Positions 32,248-40,004 of a stretch of 64,000 nucleotides of DNA are shown here, piece after piece. This DNA comes from JAPWJZ01 sp966211335 (GTDB taxonomy: Bacteria; Pseudomonadota; Alphaproteobacteria; Micavibrionales; UBA2020): NCBI GenBank assembly GCA_966211335.1, contig CBIHNF010000001.1:1798001-1862000 (forward strand), read 5' to 3'. How positions within the stretch are numbered: position 1 is the first letter of the stretch; each line of letters begins with the position of its first letter. Under the pieces are notes generated by a model, which was given only the letters and a program-made list of their open reading frames with translations, was not told the DNA's origin and did not search any database. Position numbers and translations under genes: made by a program.

Positions 32248-34958
32248 GCCTTGGATTTGCTCTTTAGCGTATAAAGCGCTTCAAGCGCTTCCTTGGGCGA
32301 CATGGCGTCAGGGTCGAAACCTGACAGCGCTTCTTCGACTGCCGATACTTTGGGCGGAGGGGGCGGCGCCGCGCTGAAAAGCGGAAGGTCGACCCCGAGA
32401 TTTTTCGCGGTTTTGCCGGCCTGTTGCCCTTCCAGAAGTTTCAAAACTTCTTCCGCGCGTGAAATGACCGCAAAAGGGAGGCCTGCCAGTTTCGCGACAT
32501 GGATGCCGTAAGAGCGGTCCGCCGTGCCCGGCGCGACTTCGTGCAGGAAGACGATCGAATCTTTCCACTCCTTGACGCGCATGGAATGGCAGGACAGCTT
32601 CGGCAGCTTTTCGGTAAGAGATGTCAGTTCATGATAATGCGTTGCGAACAGTGCGCGGCATTGGTTGCCTTCATGCAGGTATTCAAGGCAGGCCCAGGCA
32701 ATGGAAAGGCCGTCAAAGGTCGCGGTGCCGCGGCCAATTTCGTCAAGGATGACGAGGGACCGGTTTGAGGATTGGTTCAGAATGATGGCCGTTTCCACCA
32801 TTTCGACCATGAAAGTCGAACGGCCGCGTGCAAGGTCATCCGCCGCGCCAACGCGGCTGAACAGCCGATCGACGACGCCGATATGCGCCGACTTCGCCGG
32901 AACATAGGAGCCGATTTGTGCGAGAAGCGCGATTAACGCGTTCTGGCGCAGGAAGGTCGACTTACCCGCCATGTTGGGGCCTGTAAGCAGCCAGAGGCGG
33001 GATTGTTCCGACAGGTTGCAATCATTGGCGATGAACTGCTGGTTGGAGCGCAGCAGCGCAGCCTCCACAACGGGGTGACGGCCACCTTCAATGTGGAAGG
33101 CAAGGCTCTCGTCAACTTTCGGACGCACGTAGTCACAGCGCACGGCAAGTTCGGCAAGGCCAGCGGCAACGTCAATTGCTGCAATCGCGCCGGCGGTGCG
33201 TGCAATATTTTCGCCTTGGCCTAGCACTTCCTTCGCGAGATGGCCATAGAGCTCGATTTCAAGCGCCAGCGATTTTTCGGCAGCTTCGGAAATTTTGCGC
33301 TCGAGTTCTGACAGCTCGACCGTCGTGAACCGCGCGGCACTCGCCATGGTTTGGCGGTGAATGAAGCGACCAGTCGCGGCGAATAATTTATCGGCATTGT
33401 TCGTCGATACTTCAATGAAGTAGCCGATAACATTGTTGTGCTTGATTTTCAGCGTATTGACGCCGGTTTCCTGGCAGTAGCGTGCCTGCAGCTGCGCCAC
33501 ATGCTGGCGGCTGTCATCCCGCAGGGTTTTCAGCTCGTCAAGTTTCGGCGAATAACCACGGGCGATAAATCCGCCGTCGCGGGTGAGGGCAGGCAGATCT
33601 TGCGCCAGCGCGCGCTCCAACTGATCGATAAGCGGATGATGCGACCCCCATAGCTTCAGTGTTTCGAGAGCCTCGCCGAGACCTGCTGGCAAAAATTCTA
33701 GTCCGCCTGCGCCTTTGAGAATAAGGCTGTAAAGCTTGACCGTCTGCGCGAGTGTATCGCGGATGGCGGCCAAATCGCGTGGCCCGCCGCGGTCGAGGCT
33801 GAGCCTTGCGAGGGAGCGTTCGATATCGGCGCAGAGTTTGAGGAATTCGCGCGTTTCCTCCCGCACCGGCGGGCGATCGGCAAAAAACGCGACCATGTCA
33901 AGGCGGCGGTGAATTTCCGCCGGCGTCGTGAGAGGCATGGAGAGATGTTTCCCCATCAGCCTTGCGCCAGAACCGGTAATGGTGCGGTCAATCGCATGCA
34001 TCAGGCTGCCATGCCGCTCGTTCGTCATGGTATGCGTGAGCTCAAGGTTGCGCCTTGTCGCCGCATCGATCTCCATGACGGAGCCGAGCGGAAGCTGGCG
34101 CGGAGGCGAAAGGCGCGGGAACTTGCCTTTCTGCGTCAGCTCGACGTAATCAATCAGCGCCCCTGCAGCAGCTATTTCGGCGCGGGAGAAACCGCCGAAG
34201 CTTTCCAGCGTCGACACGCCAAAAAGGGCTTCAAGGCGTTTACGGGCATTTTCGCTGTCGAAACGGCTCGGTGCCTGCAGCGTCAGCTTGGCGCGGAAAT
34301 CGGCGAAGACCTCGAACAGGTTTTCATTCTGCGTCAGTTTTTCCGGCAACAGGATTTCGCCTGGGTTGATGCGGCCAAGCGTTGCGCCAAGGTCGCGCTC
34401 CAGCACCGGCTGCAGCGTGAAATCGCCGGTCGAGAGATCCAGCCAGGCCATCCCGATGGCTCCGCCGATTTCTGTGAGCGCGGTCAGGTAATTATTGCTG
34501 TTCTTGTCGAGCAGCGTATCTTCCGTCAGCGTGCCTTGCGTGACGACGCGGACAACGTCGCGTCGGACAAGTGCCTTGTAGCCGCGGGCCTGCTTTGCTT
34601 CTTCCGGCGTTTCCACCTGCTCGCAAATGGCGACTTTGAACCCCGCTTTGATCAGCTTGGCGAGGTAAATATCATGGCTATGCCAGGGAACGCCGCACAT
34701 AGGAATTTCTTCGCCTTTGTGCGCGCCACGTTTTGTCAGCGTGATGTCGAGCGCGGCGGATGCCTTGACAGCATCATCGAAAAACAATTCGTAAAAATCG
34801 CCCATGCGATAAAAAAGCAGACAGTCCTTATGCTGTTCTTTCGTGGCAAGGTATTGCGTCATCATGGGCGTCTGCTCCGCCGCCACTTTCAGGGCAGGCG
34901 CATCTGGCAAGAGGCTTGCCTGTTCTTGGGCAGATTTTTCGGCGGCGTTGTTTTGCAT
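32244..34958 (-). CDS. mutS: DNA mismatch repair protein MutS
   Basis: Recognises mismatches and recruits MutL. The 904-residue protein has the mismatch-binding domain with the Phe-X-Glu motif region YRMGDFYELFFDDA, connector and lever domains, and the ATPase with Walker A GPNMAGKSTFLRQ, Walker B LVILDEIGRGT and FATHYHEL. About 30 poorly conserved residues precede the usual start (TPMMTQYLATK), so translation might begin at an internal ATG there; no strong ribosome site decides. Convergent with the GT-C gene with a 4-base overlap. Confidence 0.97.
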   Translation of the reverse strand: MQNNAAEKSAQEQASLLPDAPALKVAAEQTPMMTQYLATKEQHKDCLLFYRMGDFYELFFDDAVKASAALDITLTKRGAHKGEEIPMCGVPWHSHDIYLAKLIKAGFKVAICEQVETPEEAKQARGYKALVRRDVVRVVTQGTLTEDTLLDKNSNNYLTALTEIGGAIGMAWLDLSTGDFTLQPVLERDLGATLGRINPGEILLPEKLTQNENLFEVFADFRAKLTLQAPSRFDSENARKRLEALFGVSTLESFGGFSRAEIAAAGALIDYVELTQKGKFPRLSPPRQLPLGSVMEIDAATRRNLELTHTMTNERHGSLMHAIDRTITGSGARLMGKHLSMPLTTPAEIHRRLDMVAFFADRPPVREETREFLKLCADIERSLARLSLDRGGPRDLAAIRDTLAQTVKLYSLILKGAGGLEFLPAGLGEALETLKLWGSHHPLIDQLERALAQDLPALTRDGGFIARGYSPKLDELKTLRDDSRQHVAQLQARYCQETGVNTLKIKHNNVIGYFIEVSTNNADKLFAATGRFIHRQTMASAARFTTVELSELERKISEAAEKSLALEIELYGHLAKEVLGQGENIARTAGAIAAIDVAAGLAELAVRCDYVRPKVDESLAFHIEGGRHPVVEAALLRSNQQFIANDCNLSEQSRLWLLTGPNMAGKSTFLRQNALIALLAQIGSYVPAKSAHIGVVDRLFSRVGAADDLARGRSTFMVEMVETAIILNQSSNRSLVILDEIGRGTATFDGLSIAWACLEYLHEGNQCRALFATHYHELTSLTEKLPKLSCHSMRVKEWKDSIVFLHEVAPGTADRSYGIHVAKLAGLPFAVISRAEEVLKLLEGQQAGKTAKNLGVDLPLFSAAPPPPPKVSAVEEALSGFDPDAMSPKEALEALYTLKSKSKA

Positions 34959-35079
34959 AGCTATTTTTAAGGTTTTTCAACGGCTGTTGCAATAGTTTTG
35001 GAAAGTAAAATAACCAGCGATTTCAACATGCTTTTACGGCAGGGTTGGACATATTCTTCAGGCGTGTTAAATATAAGAT

Positions 35080-35466
35080 ATGGCGTTCAAACATCTACGC
35101 ATTTACCTGGCCTCCCTGCTGGTCGCGCTGTCGGTGCTGATCGGCGGTATCGCGCCGGATGCCGCCGCCTCTGGTGTTTTCATTGAAAAGCATCAGTTCG
35201 CCCAGTCGCCTGTCGATACGATTGATTACCTCAAAGGTGCCGGCCATCCGGGGATCGTCCAGTCGTCGCTGCAAAACCAACTGGTACGCCCCGGCCGTAC
35301 AGCGTTCGGCAAAAACGAAACGCCGCTGCGTTTTGTCGTGCAGAATGCTTTCTGTGCCGAAGCGCGGCCCGTCAACGGCTTCGTGCTGCATGTTTTTCGC
35401 TCGCAGTCTTCGTTCCTTGTCGAGAACGAACATAGTTCCCGCGCCCCGCCTTGTATTCCCGCCTAA
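35080..35466 (+). CDS. Small secreted hypothetical protein
   Basis: A 128-residue protein with a signal peptide (IYLASLLVALSVLIGGIAP then DAAASG). The mature part has a single Cys in QNAFCAEARP and another near the end (PPCIPA). No family recognised. There is no Shine-Dalgarno. A TTGGAC / TAAATA pair (35045-35050 and 35068-35073) would start transcription almost exactly at the ATG, so a leaderless message is possible. It precedes the atypical response regulator by 77 bases. Confidence 0.55.
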   Translation: MAFKHLRIYLASLLVALSVLIGGIAPDAAASGVFIEKHQFAQSPVDTIDYLKGAGHPGIVQSSLQNQLVRPGRTAFGKNETPLRFVVQNAFCAEARPVNGFVLHVFRSQSSFLVENEHSSRAPPCIPA

Positions 35467-35486
35467 GAAAAACAGCCACTTAATCA

Positions 35487-35522
35487 GATCGCAGTCACGG
35501 TTTTATACCGTGGTTGGCGATC
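35487..35522 (+). promoter_or_regulatory. Long hairpin before the atypical response regulator
   Basis: GATCGC (35487-35492) pairs with GCGATC (35517-35522). Inside, CACGGT (35496-35501) pairs with ACCGTG (35507-35512) around a TTTAT loop. No U-run follows, so it is not a standard terminator. It ends 21 bases before the ATG of the regulator and could be an operator or a translational control hairpin. Confidence 0.4.
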
Positions 35523-35543
35523 ATACAGATGCGGGAATTTTTA

Positions 35544-36236
35544 ATGAGCACCCATGCGAATATCCTTCTTGTGGAAGGGGAGGCCGAAACATCGCGCCTC
35601 ATACTACAGGCACTGAAAGCCGATAATTACGCCATCCAACAAGCAGACGGCGGCAAAACGGCGATGAAAGTATCGTCCGCTTTCCAGCCCGATCTTATCC
35701 TTTTGAGCCTTGGTCTTCCCGATGCGGATCCGCGGCAAATCATGGCGCATTTCCGGCACAACAGCCGGCTGCCCGTTCTCCTGCTGACCCGCAAGGATCA
35801 GGAGGCGCAAAAGATCGCAGCTCTCGAGGCGGGGGCGGATGATTATCTTGAAAAGCCGCTCTTCGGTACGCAGGAGCTGCTGGAACGGGTGCGTGTTGCT
35901 CTTCGCAACGCCAACCGCGGCCAGAGTGTCGCTTTTGCCTGCCAGGATCTTTCGGTCGATTTACGCCGCCGTCGTGTCTCGCTTCACTCCAAAAACGTGC
36001 ACCTGACGCCAACAGAATACAGCCTTCTGGAACGCCTGATCCAGAAAGCGGGGCAGGTGGTGACCCATAGCGAGCTGTTGCGGGAGGTCTGGGGCAAGGC
36101 GGACGGATATGACCATTATCTCCGCATCTATGTGCAACGGCTGCGGCGCAAGCTAGGGGATGACCCTTTCCGGCCGCGCTATATTTTCACGGAATCAGGG
36201 GTTGGTTACCGTCTCAACAGCGAAGGCTTGAATTAA
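35544..36236 (+). CDS. KdpE-like OmpR-family regulator with degenerate receiver
   Basis: A 230-residue two-domain regulator. The winged-helix DNA-binding half is canonical and strongly KdpE-like: VHLTPTEYSLLERL, then HYLRIYVQRLRRKLGDDP and FTESGVGYRL. The receiver half is degenerate. The phosphoacceptor aspartate is Ser55 (LILLSLGLPDAD), and the acidic pair before it reads VEGE, with Gly12 in place of Asp. Thr82 and Lys104 are kept. It should therefore not be controlled by ordinary phosphorylation. No histidine kinase or Kdp transporter is encoded in the window. The ATG at 35544 fits the family N-terminus better than the upstream TTG at 35514. Confidence 0.88.
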   Translation: MSTHANILLVEGEAETSRLILQALKADNYAIQQADGGKTAMKVSSAFQPDLILLSLGLPDADPRQIMAHFRHNSRLPVLLLTRKDQEAQKIAALEAGADDYLEKPLFGTQELLERVRVALRNANRGQSVAFACQDLSVDLRRRRVSLHSKNVHLTPTEYSLLERLIQKAGQVVTHSELLREVWGKADGYDHYLRIYVQRLRRKLGDDPFRPRYIFTESGVGYRLNSEGLN

Positions 36237-36357
36237 CCAGCCAGTCCAATGCAATGACCTGAAAAAGGAGATATTTGCGCGCCAGAGGCGCATCTGAACG
36301 GGAGTCATTTTCCCGCTACGAATAATCACGCCTTTCCCGTGGTTTAGCGGGAACGAC

Positions 36358-36385
36358 TTGACGGAATATGTATCGAATTTATGAT
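36358..36385 (+). promoter_or_regulatory. Promoter of the hairpin-repeat gene, overlapped by a palindrome
   Basis: TTGACG at 36358-36363 and TATGAT at 36380-36385 with a 16-base spacer. The -10 box lies inside the perfect inverted repeat at 36378-36409. Confidence 0.55.
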
Positions 36386-36409
36386 GTAAATAAATATTTA
36401 CATCATAAA
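36378..36409. promoter_or_regulatory. Perfect 15-bp inverted repeat, probable operator
   Basis: The left arm TTTATGATGTAAATA (36378-36392) is exactly complementary to the right arm TATTTACATCATAAA (36395-36409), with two A residues between. It is AT-rich, has no U-run and covers the -10 box and the expected transcription start of the gene at 36454, the usual placement of a repressor operator. It lies 141 bases after the stop of the atypical response regulator, a candidate ligand by position only. Confidence 0.7.
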
Positions 36410-36453
36410 CCGCATAAACGATACTTTTCTTCGAGCGACCGTAAGGGTGTGAT

Positions 36454-37803
36454 TTGCCGGAAGAAAACTACCAGCCGACGACCTCAAGACCAGCCGCTTA
36501 TGTGATGCTGGCAACCGCTGCCATCGGTACCGGTGTCCTCGCCGTCACACGGCCGGAAGCGCTGGCGGCAGGCGCAGGTTCTGTCGGCGCCCAGTCTGCC
36601 GTTTTCATCACGCCCTTCTGGCGCTTTATCAAACGCGTAAACGAACTTTATATCGACACGGCAAACTACCTGCATGAAGATACGAACAAGTTGCGTCGCC
36701 GTCTTGGCTTCAAGGAAAAGGCGCGTGATACGCCGCCGCCAAAGACGCACAAGCCTGTTTTTTCGCGCCCTGTTTCCTATGCTATTTTAACGGCGGCCAC
36801 CCTGACGACAACGTTTCTTGCAGTGGCGGCACCAGGCATTCTTGGCGCGGCTTTCGGTGCCGTTGTTGTAAGTGGCGCGTCCTTCACCAAGCCGGTAATC
36901 GATCTCGTTGAAAAGGTCAATCAGGTATACAGTGATGTTTATCACTACCTGAAAAAAGACGTTTTTCGCTTTAAGTCAAAACTACCGGAATTGCTGCCGG
37001 TCGAGGCAAACCACGAGATTGACCAGAGCATTTATGCGCCGGTGACGGATCTTAAAAAGCCTTATTCGAAAGCCGCGACCTATGGGTTGCTGGCGGCCGG
37101 TGTTGCCGGTACGGCGTTGCTCTCTGTTTACGCGCCGGCGGTGATCGTCGGTGCCTTGGGTTCCATCGTCGGCTCTGCCATTTCCTATACCAGTCCCGCG
37201 CTCCAGTTCATCAAAAAGCTGAACAAGGTCTACGACAAGACAGAAGGTCATATCATCGAGGACCTCGATATCGCCGACACGCTTGGCATGGAGCCGAAAA
37301 AGCCGGAAGCAAAAAAAGGGCTGCATATCCCGAAACCTGTTGCTTACGTGATGGCGGCCGGTGCAGTCGTTGGCGTCGGGGTTCTCGCGGTTTATGCACC
37401 TACTGTTCTGACGGCGGCTCTGGGTTCGATCGCGGGCTGCGCTTCTTCGTTTACGGATCCCGTGTTGAAGCAGGTCGGCAAGGTGAACGACTTCTACATA
37501 GACGCCTGCAGTTATCTGAAGAGCGACTGGGCAAAGGTGGCCGGACGCAAATCCGCGCCCGAAATTCAGGCCAAGCCTGTCGAGCAGCTAAAAGCTGAAC
37601 AACAAGGGAACGCAGAACTTCCGCCGGTGGCGCAGAATGACAATAAGGTCACGATCAGCGCTGAGTTCAATAAATCGTCGCCTCGTAATAATGAGGCTGC
37701 TCCCACCGTTGTGGCCCCAGAGAAGAAGGCTGAAGAGGCTGTCCAGCCGCAAGCCAGCGTCAAACGCAAGGTTTTCGGTATTGGTTTCGGCCGCAATCCC
37801 TAA
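36454..37803 (+). CDS. Membrane protein with four exact-length hairpin repeats
   Basis: A 449-residue protein. Four 65-residue repeats (residues 12-76, 105-169, 206-270, 294-358) align without gaps. Each begins with a basic or polar residue and a Tyr (RPAAYVML, RPVSYAIL, KAATYGLL, KPVAYVMA), continues as two Gly/Ala-rich hydrophobic segments, then an amphipathic helix with a K-x-N motif (KRVNELYID, EKVNQVYSD, KKLNKVYDK, GKVNDFYID) and an acidic end. A disordered C-terminal tail of about 90 residues follows. Each repeat looks like a membrane hairpin. The start is TTG, preceded by AAGGG. The two following genes encode single-hairpin relatives. No known family recognised. Confidence 0.7.
   Translation: MPEENYQPTTSRPAAYVMLATAAIGTGVLAVTRPEALAAGAGSVGAQSAVFITPFWRFIKRVNELYIDTANYLHEDTNKLRRRLGFKEKARDTPPPKTHKPVFSRPVSYAILTAATLTTTFLAVAAPGILGAAFGAVVVSGASFTKPVIDLVEKVNQVYSDVYHYLKKDVFRFKSKLPELLPVEANHEIDQSIYAPVTDLKKPYSKAATYGLLAAGVAGTALLSVYAPAVIVGALGSIVGSAISYTSPALQFIKKLNKVYDKTEGHIIEDLDIADTLGMEPKKPEAKKGLHIPKPVAYVMAAGAVVGVGVLAVYAPTVLTAALGSIAGCASSFTDPVLKQVGKVNDFYIDACSYLKSDWAKVAGRKSAPEIQAKPVEQLKAEQQGNAELPPVAQNDNKVTISAEFNKSSPRNNEAAPTVVAPEKKAEEAVQPQASVKRKVFGIGFGRNP
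36487..37527 (+). repeat. Four protein-level tandem repeat units of 65 codons
   Basis: Units lie at 36487-36681, 36766-36960, 37069-37263 and 37333-37527, separated by spacers of 84, 108 and 69 bases. The units are well diverged in DNA sequence but identical in length, so this is an old duplication kept under structural constraint, not a recent repeat. Confidence 0.75.
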
Positions 37804-37807
37804 TTCC

Positions 37808-37835
37808 TTGACATATATTTCCTCCTGCCTATAGT
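37808..37835 (+). promoter_or_regulatory. Strong promoter of the 37876 gene
   Basis: Consensus TTGACA at 37808-37813 and TATAGT at 37830-37835, 16 bases apart, starting 4 bases after the stop of the repeat gene. The first ten bases, TTGACATATA, are also found in the promoter at 38460. Confidence 0.7.
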
Positions 37836-37875
37836 GAGCGCGATTTCAAAAAACGCGTTTAGAGGAGATATAATT

Positions 37876-38325
37876 ATGGCTGACCAAAATCACGTTCGTG
37901 CTGAAAAGACCACAACGTACCTTGCCGCTTCCGGTGCTGTTGGCGGCGCGCTGTGGGTTGTGGGCGTCGGCTTGTCTTTCCCGCTGCTCGGCGCTGGCAT
38001 GGTTGTCGGCGCGGTCGTTGCCGCGACGAGCGAAAAAGGCCGTAATTTCCTGCAGAAAGTCGGCGACCAGCTGATCAACCTCGGCAATGACATGCTCTCG
38101 CACGTAACCGAAGATTACAACCGCGTGCAGAACTGGTGGCAGCGTCGCTCGGCTGCCAAAACCGCGGCGAAACTTGCCAAGACCCAAGCGCCGACCGGAG
38201 CATCAACTTTCAAACCTGGTTCCGCAAAGCCCGGCTTTGACGCCGTTGCTCAACCCGGCATTGTTGCCGAAACGCCGAAAGTTTCTGCGCCTGCACCGAA
38301 GCCGGATCTTGGCCCCAAGACCTAA
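37876..38325 (+). CDS. Small membrane-hairpin protein related to the repeat protein
   Basis: A 149-residue protein. Residues 11-80 match one unit of the 36454 protein: KTTTYLAASGAVGGA, a second Gly-rich hydrophobic segment (LLGAGMVVGAVVAA), then an amphipathic stretch (FLQKVGDQLINLG) and an acidic end VTED. The last 65 residues are Pro/Ala/Lys-rich and probably disordered. AGAGGAG lies 8 bases before the ATG, which decides the start over a longer open frame. It has its own promoter and terminator and is expected to be well expressed. Function unknown. Confidence 0.7.
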   Translation: MADQNHVRAEKTTTYLAASGAVGGALWVVGVGLSFPLLGAGMVVGAVVAATSEKGRNFLQKVGDQLINLGNDMLSHVTEDYNRVQNWWQRRSAAKTAAKLAKTQAPTGASTFKPGSAKPGFDAVAQPGIVAETPKVSAPAPKPDLGPKT

Positions 38326-38346
38326 CTACGGCTCTAGAATCGATTG

Positions 38347-38380
38347 AAAAGGGCGGAAGACGATTCTTCCGCCCTTTTTA
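38347..38380 (+). terminator. Intrinsic terminator after the 37876 gene
   Basis: A perfect stem of GGGCGGAAGA with TCTTCCGCCC, loop CGAT, flanked by A and T runs, 22 bases after the stop codon. Confidence 0.92.
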
Positions 38381-38459
38381 TTTGCGTTATCTTTGTACCG
38401 CAGAGGTACATAAGTAACTGTTTTAATTGTGTATTTCATACTTAACGGTGTTCAAAAAA

Positions 38460-38488
38460 TTGACATATAGCTGAATATTCCGTATATT
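38460..38488 (+). promoter_or_regulatory. Strong promoter of the 38541 gene
   Basis: TTGACA at 38460-38465 and TATATT at 38483-38488 with the ideal 17-base spacer. The upstream region is AT-rich, resembling an UP element. Confidence 0.75.
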
Positions 38489-38540
38489 CCTGCTAATCCC
38501 TTTCGTCTGAGAAAAGGGTATTCAAACACATGAGGCACAG

Positions 38541-39014
38541 ATGTCTGACGCTACCTCGAACTCTGAACCCAAAGAACTTGGCCGCGCCGCATCCTGGGGC
38601 CTGCTGATTGGTACCGCTGTCGCTGCGACCTACGTATTGCCGGTCGTCGTTCCGCTTGTTGCCTATCACCTTATTGCCACCGCCGTCGTCGGCGGCGCAG
38701 CTGCAGGTGCCGCATACCTGAAAAAAGATAAACTGGAAGGCGTCAAATCCTTCTTCTCCAAAACCGCCAGCCTGTACAAGCAAGCTTTTGCAAAAGCCGG
38801 CAGCGACTGGAAGAAGCTGAAAAGCTGGGGCAAGACGCAAGCCGCCGCTCGCGAAGCTGCGAAAACCGCAGCTCCCGCGAACGATGATGCTGCTCCCTCC
38901 AAACTCGCCGGCGCTGAAAGCAAAAACGCTTTCAACGGCGCGCAAGTGAAAGTCACCGCAAAACCCGCAGCCGAGCAAAAGCCCGGCGCGAAAATCGGCG
39001 GCCTGAACCCCTGA
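38541..39014 (+). CDS. Small membrane-hairpin protein, third member of the cluster
   Basis: A 157-residue protein with two hydrophobic segments (ASWGLLIGTAVAATYVLPVVV and LIATAVVGGAAAGAAYL, separated by a short turn), then a Lys-rich amphipathic helix (VKSFFSKTASLYKQAF) and an Ala/Lys/Pro-rich tail of about 60 residues ending KIGGLNP. The plan matches the two preceding genes, although sequence identity is low. It has its own consensus promoter and intrinsic terminator. Lysine-rich coding bias and strong signals suggest high expression. Function unknown. Confidence 0.7.
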   Translation: MSDATSNSEPKELGRAASWGLLIGTAVAATYVLPVVVPLVAYHLIATAVVGGAAAGAAYLKKDKLEGVKSFFSKTASLYKQAFAKAGSDWKKLKSWGKTQAAAREAAKTAAPANDDAAPSKLAGAESKNAFNGAQVKVTAKPAAEQKPGAKIGGLNP

Positions 39015-39026
39015 TTTAAATTGATT

Positions 39027-39060
39027 AAAAAACCCGCTGCAGCAATGCAGCGGGTTTTTT
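39027..39060. terminator. Bidirectional intrinsic terminator between the 38541 gene and cysK
   Basis: Stem AACCCGCTGCA with TGCAGCGGGTT around GCAA, with an A-run on the left and a T-run on the right, so it can serve both converging genes. Confidence 0.9.
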
Positions 39061-39065
39061 ATGCT

Positions 39066-40004
39066 TTAACCTTCAAGGTCCTTGAACGGCGGCAGCGAAA
39101 GATAGCGCTCCGCCATGCTGGGGATGATGACGACAATCATTTTATCTTTCATCTCCGGTCGCTTGCCGACCTGCAGTGCCGCATGAATCGCAGCGCCAGA
39201 TGACACGCCGACGGGAATGCCTTCCGTCTTGGCGACATGTCGCATCATGGCATAGGCATCCTCACTCGATACCGGCAGCACTTCGTCGATGAGCTTGACG
39301 TCAAGAATGGACGGAATGAAACCAGCGCCGATGCCTTGAATTTTATGCGGCCCCGGTGCATGGCCGGAAATGACCGCGCTCTCGACCGGCTCCACGGCGA
39401 TGGTCTTAAAGCCAGGTTTGCGTTTTTTGAGCACATCAGAAACGCCCGTCAGCGTACCGCCGGTGCCAACGCCGGCGATCAGCACATCCGCTTTGCCGTC
39501 CGTATCGTGCCAGATTTCCTCCGCCGTGGTGCGGCGATGAATCTCGGGGTTCGCGGGGTTGTCGAACTGCTGGGGCATAAAGCTGTTTTTGTTTTCCTTG
39601 ATCAGCTCTTCCGCCCGCGCAATGGCGCCACGCATCCCTTTGTCGGCTGGCGTCAGCACAATTTCAGCGCCGAACAGCCGCAGCATCTTGCGGCGCTCGA
39701 AGGACATGCTTTCCGGCATCGTCAGGATCAGGCGGTAACCTTTTGCGGCGCAGATGAAAGCGAGGCCGATGCCCGTATTGCCGGACGTCGGCTCGATAAT
39801 CACCGTGTCCTTGACGATTTTCCCGGCGGCTTCCGCGCTTTCGATCAGGGAAATCGCAAGGCGGTCCTTTACGCTGGACAGGGGGTTGAAGAATTCAAGC
39901 TTGAGCACGATATCGGCGACGATGCCGTTCACGGCGGTAAGCTTGGGGATGCGGACGAGGGGCGTGTTGCCGATGGTCTGCCAGATATGATCGTGGATTT
40001 TCAT
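39066..40004 (-). CDS. cysK: Cysteine synthase A
   Basis: O-acetylserine sulfhydrylase, the last step of cysteine synthesis. The 312-residue PLP enzyme shows NPLSSVKDRLA with the PLP lysine, the asparagine loop EPTSGNTGIGLAF, the phosphate-binding glycine loop GVGTGGTLTGV, and PVGVSSGAA near the end. Its ATG shares one base with the dut stop (TAATG), so the two are translationally coupled. Upstream serine production is encoded at 50-56 kb. Confidence 0.96.
   Translation of the reverse strand: MKIHDHIWQTIGNTPLVRIPKLTAVNGIVADIVLKLEFFNPLSSVKDRLAISLIESAEAAGKIVKDTVIIEPTSGNTGIGLAFICAAKGYRLILTMPESMSFERRKMLRLFGAEIVLTPADKGMRGAIARAEELIKENKNSFMPQQFDNPANPEIHRRTTAEEIWHDTDGKADVLIAGVGTGGTLTGVSDVLKKRKPGFKTIAVEPVESAVISGHAPGPHKIQGIGAGFIPSILDVKLIDEVLPVSSEDAYAMMRHVAKTEGIPVGVSSGAAIHAALQVGKRPEMKDKMIVVIIPSMAERYLSLPPFKDLEG

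Noticed and set aside
35514..35543. TTG start giving ten extra residues to the atypical regulator
   Set aside because: The added residues overlap the hairpin and do not match the receiver-domain N-terminus.
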